NCBI GenBank assembly: GCA_044221555.1 | Contig: JBGAOY010000051.1 | Span: forward strand, 1 to 9,336 | Source: JAEUJM01 sp044221555 | GTDB lineage: Bacteria; Actinomycetota; Acidimicrobiia; Acidimicrobiales; DATDAH01 | DNA: 9,336 nt | Direction of reading: 5' to 3' | Shown here: piece after piece, positions 1 to 5,954 of the stretch | Layout of the letters: each line of letters opens with the position of its first letter | Position numbering within the stretch: position 1 is the stretch's first letter | Notes under the pieces: model-generated | Told to the model about the DNA's origin: nothing | Seen by the model: the letters and a program-made list of their open reading frames with translations, nothing else | The model's database searches: none | Translations under genes and position numbers: made by a program

Positions 1-204
1 CAGCCCAGGGCCGCGGGGTGGGACCCGGCCATCACCGATCGCCTCCCCGATCAGGTCACCGACCTGACCCACATCTTCGACGGCCAGCAGTGCTTCTACG
101 ACGTGGTGCACACCGACGAGGCCTGCGCCCACGAGATGGCCCAGGCCATGTGGGACCGGGTGGGCCCCGAGCTGGTGGCCCAGCGTGCGGCCGGCGCCGG
201 CTGA
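1..204 (+). CDS. C-terminal fragment of a probable SGNH/GDSL-type hydrolase (5' end outside window)
   Basis: Frame 1 is open from the first base to a TGA at 202-204, giving 67 residues of a protein whose start lies upstream. The fragment contains DLTHIFDG, followed by CFYDVVHTDEACAHEMAQAMW. This resembles the last catalytic block of SGNH/GDSL esterases and acyltransferases, in which an Asp and a His in a D-x-x-H arrangement (here D-V-V-H) complete the Ser-Asp-His triad and a helix beginning with small residues follows. The Ser, Gly and Asn blocks would lie outside the window and cannot be checked. The codons use G or C at nearly every third position, as in the neighbouring genes. The family call rests on one short motif, so another alpha/beta hydrolase-like protein is possible. 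The next gene follows after 59 bp and has its own promoter-like sequence. Confidence 0.55.
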   Translation, partial: QPRAAGWDPAITDRLPDQVTDLTHIFDGQQCFYDVVHTDEACAHEMAQAMWDRVGPELVAQRAAGAG

Positions 205-228
205 TCGCGTCAGAGGGCCGACAGCTAC

Positions 229-257
229 TGGATATACCCGGGAATCCCTGGTAATTT
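229..257 (+). promoter_or_regulatory. Probable promoter for the radical SAM gene, leaderless type
   Basis: A -35-like TGGATA (229-234) is followed after 17 bp by TAATTT (252-257). The latter is preceded by TGG at 249-251, which fits an extended -10 (TGn) element. The -10 box ends 6 nt before the ATG at 264, so transcription would begin at or next to the start codon. No Shine-Dalgarno sequence is visible in the gap. This is the best-formed promoter in the window and the only clearly AT-rich spot in this intergenic region. Confidence 0.55.
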
Positions 258-263
258 CCGCCC

Positions 264-1868
264 ATGTCATCGACGAGCGTCACGCTCGGTCGGGCTACTG
301 GGCGGGCGACCACGAAGGTGGCGCTAGTACGACCGAACACCATTGTTTTTCCGAAGAGCTTCTCGTGGTACGGGCCCGTACCACCGATCGGCTTGGCGTA
401 CATCGCCGCCGTGCTCAAAGGTGCGGGCCACACGGTGGATGTCATCGACTCGGCGGGTGAGGGCATCGATCGCATCGTGGACGTCGACAGCCCCATCGGC
501 CGGCTCCGCCAATGCGGGCTTCCCGTCGACGAGATCGTGGAGCGGATTCACCCCGACACCAAGATGGTCGGGATCACCCACATGTTCCTGCACGAGTGGC
601 CCCACGTGCGCGAGATCGCCGAGGCGATCCGGGCTCGGTTCCCCGACGTGTTCATCGTGTGCGGCGGTGAGAACGCCACCGGTTACTGGAAGTGGATGTT
701 CGAGCAGACCGATGCCATCGACGCCTGCGTCCTCGGAGAAGGTGAGCTGACCGTGGTCGAGCTCGCCGACCGGGTGGCCCGGGGGGCGCCGATGGAGGGC
801 TTCGAGGGTGTCGTGTTCCGCAACGGCGGTGAGGCCTGCGACGGCGGCCTGACCACCCGGATCACCACCAAGAAGCTGCCCGAGGTGCCTCGGCCGGCGT
901 GGGAGCTGTTCCCGCTGGACGAGTACTTCCGCTTCGCCGACTCCTTCGGGGTCAATCGGGGCCGGTCGATGCCGGTGCTGGCCACGCGGGGCTGCCCGTA
1001 CAAGTGCTCGTTCTGCTCGTCGCCGCAGATGTGGACCACTCGATACGTGGTGCGCGAGCCGGAGGAGGTGGCCGACGAGATCGCCGACTACGTCGAACGC
1101 TACGGGGTCCGCAACGTCAACTTCTGTGACCTCACCGCCATCACCAAGCGCCAGTGGACGCTGCGCTTCTGCGACGCCTTGGAGCGGCGGGCGCCGGGCC
1201 TGATCTGGCAGCTGCCCGTGGGTACCCGGGCCGAAGCCCTCGATCGCGAGGTGCTGCAGCGGTTGTGGGACACCGGCTGTCGGAACATCACCTACGCGCC
1301 CGAAGCCGGCGGCGAGCGCATGCTCGAGATCTATGACAAGCGGGTGAGCCTGGACATGATCCTCACCTCGTTGCGTGAGGCGAAGCAGATCGGCCTGGTC
1401 ACCAAGATCAACATCATCGTCGGTCACCCCGAGGAGCGTTGGTCGGACCTGTTCAAGTCGTTCCGGTTCATGCTCCGCGCCGCCCGAGCGGGCGCCAATG
1501 ACGCCGCGGTGATGATCTTCGGTCCGTACCCCGGTAGTGCCGACTTCAAGAAGCTCGTCGATGCCGGCATCCTCGAGGTGACCGAGGAGTATCCCTACAC
1601 GGCCCTCTCGTGGTCATCGGGGAAGCACCAGAGCTACAACCCCCGGATGAGCACGCGAAAGCTCCGCGCGGCACAACTGTTCATGCTGTGCGCCTTCTAC
1701 GGCGTGGCCAACGTGCTGCGACCCAAGCGCCTGCTCGGCTATGCCCGCACCTGGTTCGGCAAGGACGAGGAGGCCACCCAACTCGACGCCCTGCTCCGCC
1801 AGCGGCGACGCGGCCTCGGCGCCGGCGCCCCCGAGCGCCAGCGGGAACCAGAGCCTTCGGCCGCCTGA
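264..1868 (+). CDS. Cobalamin-binding radical SAM enzyme (class B, BchE/methyltransferase-like)
   Basis: The 534-residue protein has an N-terminal Rossmann-like B12-binding domain (about residues 18-180; VALVRPN strand, GLAYIAAVLKGAGHTVDVID segment). A radical SAM barrel follows, with the cluster motif C244-x3-C248-x2-C251 inside RGCPYKCSFCSSP. Further barrel features are GVRNVNFCDL, the glycine-rich YAPEAGGERM, and NIIVGHPEE. The cysteines would hold a [4Fe-4S] cluster that cleaves S-adenosylmethionine. The classical DxHxxG cobalamin motif is absent, as is usual for class B enzymes such as BchE, HpnP/HpnR and many C- or P-methylases. The C-terminus (about 460-534) has a hydrophobic helix and a polar Ala/Arg/Glu-rich tail. 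Substrate is unknown; methylation or oxidative ring formation on a lipid, tetrapyrrole or secondary metabolite are the family options. ATG 264 is chosen because a -10 box lies 6 nt upstream; GTG 318 is an alternative. The Rieske oxygenase-like gene follows after 49 bp. Confidence 0.9.
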   Translation: MSSTSVTLGRATGRATTKVALVRPNTIVFPKSFSWYGPVPPIGLAYIAAVLKGAGHTVDVIDSAGEGIDRIVDVDSPIGRLRQCGLPVDEIVERIHPDTKMVGITHMFLHEWPHVREIAEAIRARFPDVFIVCGGENATGYWKWMFEQTDAIDACVLGEGELTVVELADRVARGAPMEGFEGVVFRNGGEACDGGLTTRITTKKLPEVPRPAWELFPLDEYFRFADSFGVNRGRSMPVLATRGCPYKCSFCSSPQMWTTRYVVREPEEVADEIADYVERYGVRNVNFCDLTAITKRQWTLRFCDALERRAPGLIWQLPVGTRAEALDREVLQRLWDTGCRNITYAPEAGGERMLEIYDKRVSLDMILTSLREAKQIGLVTKINIIVGHPEERWSDLFKSFRFMLRAARAGANDAAVMIFGPYPGSADFKKLVDAGILEVTEEYPYTALSWSSGKHQSYNPRMSTRKLRAAQLFMLCAFYGVANVLRPKRLLGYARTWFGKDEEATQLDALLRQRRRGLGAGAPERQREPEPSAA

Positions 1869-1903
1869 GCGGTCGGGCGTCGAGCGACGCCTACGGACCC
1901 GAG

Positions 1904-1909
1904 TAGTCT
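1904..1909 (+). promoter_or_regulatory. -10-like box TAGTCT before the Rieske protein gene
   Basis: TAGTCT fits the actinobacterial TANNNT -10 pattern and ends 8 nt before the GTG at 1918. No convincing -35 or ribosome binding site is visible. It supports a leaderless start at 1918. The gene could also be co-transcribed with the radical SAM gene 49 bp upstream. Confidence 0.4.
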
Positions 1910-1917
1910 CACGGGCC

Positions 1918-2892
1918 GTGGTCAAGCTCAACCATGCGGCGATCCTCGAGAAGCTCGCCGAGCACGGCATGCGCTCTCGGTCCGTCCAGTTGGACACCGA
2001 GGGCGAGTACCTGCCGACGGACGTCGACTGGAACAACAAGGACGTGGTGCACCGCAACCACGTGCACAGCCTGATCGAGGACGTGGTCTGCGTCATCGAG
2101 CGGGACCTGCAGGCGTCGATCAGCTTCCAGAAGGTGCTGGGCGTCCCGTTCCCGCTGATCCTGGTGCACTACGACACCGAGCCCAACCACCAGACCCACT
2201 TCGTCACGGTGCTGGCCTGGACCATGGTCACCGAGCACGAGTTCATCGCGCTCTCGCCCACCCGCACCCGGGCGGTCACCACCTACACGGTGGCGGCGCG
2301 GCCGTTCTGGATGCTGTTCTGGCCGCTGATCCGGGCACTCCTGCGCATCAACCACCGCAAGCTCATGTCGGAGGACAGCGTGCTGCGTGAGCGGCGCGGC
2401 AAGCTGCGGTCGTGGGGCTACACCTACAAGGGCGACGGCGCACCACGTGACATCCGCGACACCATCCACATCGGCGCCAACAACGTGGTGCTGCCCGACC
2501 CGCCGCCCGACACGCCGGTGTTCCCCTCGGTGGCGTTGCCCGAGATCGTCGAAGGCTCCTGGACCTACGTCGGCCGCAACGACCACCTGGGCCTCAAGCT
2601 CACCCGTGAGGGTCGCCGCGTGCTCGCCTTCGTGCGCATGTGCCCCCACGAGGGCGCCGACCTCGACCCCGTGCTGCTCACGTCGGGCTGCCAGACCTGC
2701 CCGTGGCACGGTCGCAAGCTGCTTCCCGCCGCGGTGGTCGACCTCGACGACCCGGCACCGGCCGCCGACACCGAGTGGCACCACCTCGAGGTGCAGGACG
2801 GGCGACTCCACGTCACCGTCACCAGCGTCACCGGATCACGCTCGGCTCGGCGGGCACCCGCCGGGGCGGTCGCGGCCGACTCCGACGACTGA
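1918..2892 (+). CDS. Rieske oxygenase-like protein with C-terminal Rieske domain (reversed domain order)
   Basis: The 324-residue protein has a Rieske [2Fe-2S] domain at its C-terminus: C242-x-H244, 16 residues, then C261-x2-H264, within RMCPHEGADL and TCPWHGRKL. The N-terminal part (about 30-170) looks like a helix-grip (SRPBCC-type) catalytic domain. It contains D42-x2-H45-x4-H50, the spacing of the mononuclear iron site in ring-hydroxylating oxygenases, and S151-E-D153-S-V-L, resembling the segment of small Rieske monooxygenases that carries the third, Asp, ligand. In the known families the Rieske domain comes first; here it comes last. I infer an oxygenase fed by a ferredoxin, with unknown substrate; a non-catalytic Rieske electron carrier fused to a lipid-binding domain is the alternative. 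The open frame extends upstream to 1741 inside the radical SAM gene, but GTG 1918 gives a sensible N-terminus (VKLNHAAIL) after a -10 box. It follows the radical SAM gene by 49 bp on the same strand. Confidence 0.8.
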   Translation: MVKLNHAAILEKLAEHGMRSRSVQLDTEGEYLPTDVDWNNKDVVHRNHVHSLIEDVVCVIERDLQASISFQKVLGVPFPLILVHYDTEPNHQTHFVTVLAWTMVTEHEFIALSPTRTRAVTTYTVAARPFWMLFWPLIRALLRINHRKLMSEDSVLRERRGKLRSWGYTYKGDGAPRDIRDTIHIGANNVVLPDPPPDTPVFPSVALPEIVEGSWTYVGRNDHLGLKLTREGRRVLAFVRMCPHEGADLDPVLLTSGCQTCPWHGRKLLPAAVVDLDDPAPAADTEWHHLEVQDGRLHVTVTSVTGSRSARRAPAGAVAADSDD

Positions 2893-2901
2893 CCCCGCGG
2901 G

Positions 2902-2917
2902 CCGCCCCCTCGGGCGG
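2902..2917 (+). terminator. GC hairpin after the Rieske protein gene
   Basis: CCGCCC (2902-2907), loop CCTC, GGGCGG (2912-2917) forms a 6-bp all-GC stem starting 10 nt after the stop codon. No T-run follows, so it may be a weak or U-less actinobacterial terminator, or a 3'-end stabiliser. Such short GC stems also arise by chance in DNA of this composition. Confidence 0.3.
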
Positions 2918-2976
2918 ACCAACGCCGGCGCATCCGTCAGGGGCGTGGCCGGAGCGTCGCCGGCCGAGCGGCCTGG

Positions 2977-2982
2977 CAAGAT
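2977..2982 (+). promoter_or_regulatory. -10-like box CAAGAT before the four-cysteine protein gene
   Basis: CAAGAT keeps the A2, A5 and T6 positions of the TATAAT consensus and ends 6 nt before ATG 2989. No Shine-Dalgarno sequence lies between it and the start. It fits the same leaderless arrangement as other genes in this window but is a weaker match. Confidence 0.3.
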
Positions 2983-2988
2983 GGGCAC

Positions 2989-3339
2989 ATGCCGATGCGT
3001 GAGGACTGCAAGTACTTCGAGAGCCGGTCGTATGCGAACGGCGAGACGGTCCGCAAGTGCGATCTCGACCTCGCCCCGGAGGCGCCCTGGCGGTGCCCGG
3101 CCGACTGCCCCAAGTACACCCGCCGCCTCGCCGACGTCGGCTGGACCCACGGCACCATGGTGACCCCTCCCTCACCCGACGAGCCCTCGAGCCTCTCCGA
3201 GGACGACGGCAGCGTGGCCGCGCTGCTCGACGAGGCCGAGGACATCATCAACTCCGCGGGCCCCAAGGTGCTGGCCGAGCTCGAGGCCGAGCGCGGCCGC
3301 AAAGGCCGGTTCCGGCGGAAGCGGAAGAAGAAGAAGTAA
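2989..3339 (+). CDS. Small four-cysteine protein with a basic tail, unknown function
   Basis: The 116-residue protein has three parts. Residues 1-45 carry four cysteines spaced C7-x16-C24-x11-C36-x3-C40 (EDCKYF, RKCDLD, WRCPADCPKY), a pattern suited to binding zinc or an Fe-S cluster. Residues 55-75 are acidic and Ser/Pro-rich, followed by a predicted helix, AALLDEAEDIINS. The C-terminus ends in about a dozen mostly Lys/Arg residues (RKGRFRRKRKKKK). There is no helix-turn-helix, signal peptide or membrane segment. I do not recognise the family. The basic tail could bind nucleic acid or acidic lipid, or hold the protein to a ribosome. It sits 82 bp before the -10 box region of sufD on the same strand, so a link with Fe-S assembly or its control is possible but inferred from position and cysteines only. 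ATG 2995 is a possible alternative start. Codon use matches its neighbours. Confidence 0.75.
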   Translation: MPMREDCKYFESRSYANGETVRKCDLDLAPEAPWRCPADCPKYTRRLADVGWTHGTMVTPPSPDEPSSLSEDDGSVAALLDEAEDIINSAGPKVLAELEAERGRKGRFRRKRKKKK

Positions 3340-3366
3340 CGACGAGGAAGTACCAGGGAGGGTCGG

Positions 3367-3409
3367 CCGGCGCGGCGCCGAGTTCGGCGGGACCCGTCCG
3401 GCGCGGCGC
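3367..3409 (+). repeat. 12-bp direct repeat upstream of sufD, possible operator
   Basis: CCGGCGCGGCGC occurs exactly at 3367-3378 and 3398-3409, 31 bp apart start to start, which is about three helical turns. The left copy lies inside a perfect inverted repeat, CGGCGC-G-GCGCCG (3368-3380). The right copy ends 8 bp before the -10-like box of the suf operon, overlapping the -35 region. The position fits a regulator site, but the very GC-rich composition raises the chance of a coincidental match. Confidence 0.35.
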
Positions 3410-3417
3410 ACCCCCGG

Positions 3418-3423
3418 TAGGAT
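3418..3423 (+). promoter_or_regulatory. -10-like box TAGGAT of the sufD operon
   Basis: TAGGAT matches TANNNT and is followed after 7 nt by an in-frame GTG at 3431. Transcription would begin near 3430, giving either a leaderless 21-residue N-terminal extension or, more likely, a leader of about 63 nt before ATG 3494. No clear -35 is seen; the 12-bp repeat occupies that place. Confidence 0.45.
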
Positions 3424-3433
3424 GACCGCCGTG

Positions 3434-3452
3434 GGGGCCCGCCGCGGGCCCC
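3434..3452 (+). promoter_or_regulatory. Strong hairpin in the sufD leader
   Basis: GGGGCCCG (3434-3441), loop CCG, CGGGCCCC (3445-3452) is a perfect 8-bp GC stem directly after the predicted transcription start and 41 nt before ATG 3494. It could be a 5' mRNA stabiliser, an attenuator-like element or a dyad bound by a regulator. No known riboswitch fold is recognised here. Confidence 0.4.
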
Positions 3453-3493
3453 TCGGCGCGAAACCACCCAGCTCGAACGAGGCACCGACCCGC

Positions 3494-4765
3494 ATGTCCC
3501 CCCTCGACACCCTCACGGCGATCCCCGGCCCCGAATGGCTGAAGGCCCGCCGCGCCCTGGCGGCGGATCGATTCGCCGGCGCGGCCGTGCCCACCACCGA
3601 CGAGGAGGTGTGGCGCTACAGCCGCATCGGCGACTTCGACGCCGACGCCTACCCCCTGGCCGGGGTGCCCGCCGTCTCCGACGGGCTGATCGCCGCCATC
3701 AGCGCGCAGGTGGCCACGGTGGTCGGCACCCATGCCGGCCTGTTGGTGCTCGTCGACGGGCACATCGCCCATGCCCACCTCACGCCCGACGTGGCGGAGC
3801 GGGGCGTGTCGCTGTCGACCGCCGACCAGGCGCCGGCGGGCGAGGTGGTGCTCGGGAGCGTGCTCGGCGAGCCCCTCGACTACTTCGGTGCGCTCAACGA
3901 CGGGTTCGCCCCGGGCCCCGTGGTGCTCGACGTGCCCCGCGGCGTCGTGGTCGACGAGCCCATCGTGGTGGTCCAGCACGTCGAGACCGCCGACGTGCTG
4001 TCGCTGCCCCGGCTGTCGGTGCGGGCCGGTGAGAACAGCTCGTTCACCCTGGTCGACCTGCAGCGCTCGGCCGACGTGCGTGCGCTCGCGGTGCCGGTGG
4101 TCGAGCTCGACGTCGGCGCCTCCGCCCGGGTCACCTACCTGTCGGTGCAGGACCTGGGTCGCCAGGTGTGGCAGATCGGCACCCAGGTGTCGAACGTGGG
4201 CCCACAGGGGCACCTGGTGTCGGCCACCGCGGCCTTGGGCGGTGACTACGCCCGGCTGCGGACCGATTGCGCCCTGACCGGCCGGGGGGCGTCGGGTGAC
4301 CTGCTGGCGGTGTACTTCGGCGACGGCACCCAGACGCTCGACTTCCGCACCTTCCAGGATCACGTCGCGCCCGACACCACCAGCAACCTGTTGTTCAAGG
4401 GCACGGTCGGCGGCCACTCGCGCTCGGTCTACACCGGCCTCATCCGGGTGCGTCCCGATGCTCGGGGCACCAATGCCTTCCAGACCAACCGGAACATCAA
4501 GCTGTCCGACCACGCCTGGGCCGAGTCGGTGCCCAACCTCGAGATCGAGAACAACGACGTGCACTGCAGCCACGCCTCGGCGGTCGGCCCGATCGACGAG
4601 CAGCAGCGCTTCTACCTGGAGAGCCGGGGGGTGCCCCCGCAGGTCGCCGAGCGCCTGGTCGTCGCCGGCTTCTTCACCGAGGTGCTGAACCAGATCCCCG
4701 TCGCCTCCCTCGTGGAGCAACTGCGCCGCCGGATCACCGACAAGCTCGAGAGCCCGGTGGACTGA
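3494..4765 (+). CDS. sufD: SufD, component of the SufBCD Fe-S cluster assembly complex
   Basis: With SufB and the ATPase SufC, SufD forms the cytosolic scaffold that builds Fe-S clusters from sulfur passed on by SufS/SufU. The 423-residue product has the family's N-terminal EVWRYSRIGDF block (about 37-47), the beta-helix core, and the C-terminal signature NDVHCSHAS...IDEQQRFYLESRG. Its C358 and H360 have the same numbers as the E. coli SufD residues at the SufB-SufD cluster-building interface, and E. coli SufD is also 423 residues. This agreement is the main reason for choosing ATG 3494 over upstream in-frame ATG 3422 or GTG 3431, whose extra residues are low-complexity and use unusual codons (AAA, CCA, GCA). 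It is SufD and not SufB, since the SufB-type cysteine block is absent. Its stop overlaps the next start (TGATG), implying translational coupling. sufB is not adjacent and must lie elsewhere. Confidence 0.93.
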   Translation: MSPLDTLTAIPGPEWLKARRALAADRFAGAAVPTTDEEVWRYSRIGDFDADAYPLAGVPAVSDGLIAAISAQVATVVGTHAGLLVLVDGHIAHAHLTPDVAERGVSLSTADQAPAGEVVLGSVLGEPLDYFGALNDGFAPGPVVLDVPRGVVVDEPIVVVQHVETADVLSLPRLSVRAGENSSFTLVDLQRSADVRALAVPVVELDVGASARVTYLSVQDLGRQVWQIGTQVSNVGPQGHLVSATAALGGDYARLRTDCALTGRGASGDLLAVYFGDGTQTLDFRTFQDHVAPDTTSNLLFKGTVGGHSRSVYTGLIRVRPDARGTNAFQTNRNIKLSDHAWAESVPNLEIENNDVHCSHASAVGPIDEQQRFYLESRGVPPQVAERLVVAGFFTEVLNQIPVASLVEQLRRRITDKLESPVD

Positions 4766-5082
4766 TGGCCGACCGTGAGCACCTCTGCCGCCTGGACGAG
4801 CTCGAGCCGGGCTCGGCCCGGGCCATCGACGTGGCCGGGCGACGGCTGGCCGTGGTCCGCATCGACGACGACGTCTACGCCATCGGCGACCGCTGCACCC
4901 ACCAGGACATCTCCCTGTCCGAGGGTGAGGTGCTCGTCGAGGAACGCCAGATCGAGTGCTGGAAGCACGGCAGCGCCTTCTCGTTGGAGACGGGCGCCCC
5001 GTCGTCCCTGCCGGCCACCAAGGCCACGCCGGTCTACGACGTCGACGTGGTCGACGGCGACGTCTGGGTGGTGCTCCGATGA
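4765..5082 (+). CDS. Rieske [2Fe-2S] ferredoxin of the suf operon
   Basis: This 105-residue protein is a single Rieske domain. C44-x-H46 (RCTHQD) and C65-x2-H68 (ECWKHG), 18 residues apart, give the two-Cys, two-His ligands of the [2Fe-2S] cluster. The length and motifs resemble the small ferredoxins of bacterial dioxygenase systems (NdoA/BphF-like), which pass electrons to a Rieske oxygenase. A gene of this kind between sufD and sufC is known from actinobacterial suf operons such as that of Streptomyces, where its exact job is not settled. It may supply electrons for cluster assembly or serve oxygenases. Its ATG overlaps the sufD stop by one base (4765), and sufC follows after 28 bp, so the three genes form one operon. 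The Rieske oxygenase-like protein at 1918-2892 is a possible partner, by inference only. Confidence 0.92.
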   Translation: MADREHLCRLDELEPGSARAIDVAGRRLAVVRIDDDVYAIGDRCTHQDISLSEGEVLVEERQIECWKHGSAFSLETGAPSSLPATKATPVYDVDVVDGDVWVVLR

Positions 5083-5097
5083 GGTCGCCCGGCCACC

Positions 5098-5104
5098 AGG
5101 AGGG
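5098..5104 (+). promoter_or_regulatory. Ribosome binding site of sufC
   Basis: AGGAGGG ends 6 nt before ATG 5111. This is the strongest Shine-Dalgarno sequence in the window and fixes the sufC start. It contrasts with the leaderless-looking starts of several other genes here and fits the internal position of sufC in an operon. Confidence 0.75.
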
Positions 5105-5110
5105 TGAGCG

Positions 5111-5923
5111 ATGAGTGAGCACGTGCTGGTGATCGAAGGCCTGCGGGCGTCGGTCGAGGGCCGGGAGATCCTCCAGGGCGTCGACCTCACCGTGCGCAGC
5201 GGCGAGGTGCACGCGGTCATGGGCCCCAACGGCTCGGGCAAGTCCACGCTGTCGCACGTCATCACCGGCCGACCGGGCTACGAGGTGACCGGCGGCTCGG
5301 TGACCCTCGACGGCGTCGACCTCCTGGCCCTGGCGCCGTGGGAGCGGGCCCAGGCGGGGCTGTTCCTGGCCATGCAGTACCCCACCGAGGTGCCGGGGGT
5401 GTCGCTCGAGGACCTCTTCACCGAGTCGTTCCGAGCCAGCGGCCGCGACTTCGCCGACCTGCGCGCGCGCATGGTCACCGAGGCCGAGCGCATCGGCTTC
5501 GACGAGCGCTTCCTCGCCCGTGAGCTCAACGTGGACCTGTCCGGCGGCGAGCAGAAGCGCAACGAGACCCTTCAACTCGGTGTGCTGCAGCCGGCGATCG
5601 CCATCCTCGACGAGCTCGACTCGGGCCTCGACGTGGACGCGCTGCGGATGGTCAGCCGCAGGGTCGAGGAAGCCACCACGCAGTGGGGTCTCGGCGTCCT
5701 GGCCATCACCCACTACAGCCGCCTCCTCCACGAGCTCAAGAGCGACCAGGTGCACATCCTGGTCGGGGGCCGCATCCGGGAATCCGGCGGCCCCGAGTTG
5801 GCCGAGGCGCTCGAGGTCGACGGGTATGCGCGCTTCGGCGTCGACGAGGCCGTGACCGCCGAGCCGGTCGCGGCCGGTGCGGTCGACCCGTTCGCGGATC
5901 CGTTCGCCGACCCTCTGGCCTGA
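5111..5923 (+). CDS. sufC: SufC, ABC-type ATPase of the SufBCD complex
   Basis: SufC hydrolyses ATP to drive the conformational changes of SufB-SufD during Fe-S cluster assembly; it is cytosolic and not a transporter. The 270-residue protein has Walker A GPNGSGKST (38-46, catalytic K44), the SufC-type signature LSGGEQKRNE (143-152), Walker B AILDE with D167 and E168, a D-loop SGLD, and the H-loop His at 201 (ITHYSRLL). MQYPTEVPGVS in the Q-loop region is also typical of SufC. The family is usually about 250 residues; the extra length is an Ala/Val-rich C-terminal tail ending in a repeated DPFADPFADPLA, not expected in the ATPase core. It is third in the operon after sufD and the Rieske ferredoxin. 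No sufS follows; the next gene is convergent, with stop codons 31 bp apart. Confidence 0.95.
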   Translation: MSEHVLVIEGLRASVEGREILQGVDLTVRSGEVHAVMGPNGSGKSTLSHVITGRPGYEVTGGSVTLDGVDLLALAPWERAQAGLFLAMQYPTEVPGVSLEDLFTESFRASGRDFADLRARMVTEAERIGFDERFLARELNVDLSGGEQKRNETLQLGVLQPAIAILDELDSGLDVDALRMVSRRVEEATTQWGLGVLAITHYSRLLHELKSDQVHILVGGRIRESGGPELAEALEVDGYARFGVDEAVTAEPVAAGAVDPFADPFADPLA

Positions 5924-5954
5924 CCGTTTCCGGCCGCCCGGCCCGGATGCTGGC

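Noticed and set aside
324..1427. A 367-codon open frame on the minus strand opposite the radical SAM gene
   Set aside because: Its composition (many His, Gly, Asp, Leu) is that of a mirrored GC-rich coding frame, and the + strand gene carries unmistakable motifs.
1741..1917. Upstream extension of the Rieske protein into the 3' end of the radical SAM gene
   Set aside because: The extension is Pro/Ser/Arg-rich out-of-frame sequence of the radical SAM gene, and a -10 box sits right before GTG 1918.
1909..2811. A 300-codon open frame on the minus strand opposite the Rieske protein gene
   Set aside because: Antisense shadow: it is full of Val, Gly, His and Asp and has no motif, while the + strand carries a full Rieske signature.
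5924..5954. Terminator between convergent sufC and the GT-C type gene
   Set aside because: Only a 4-bp GGCC/GGCC stem (5932-5943) is found and there is no T-run, too little to call in DNA of this composition.
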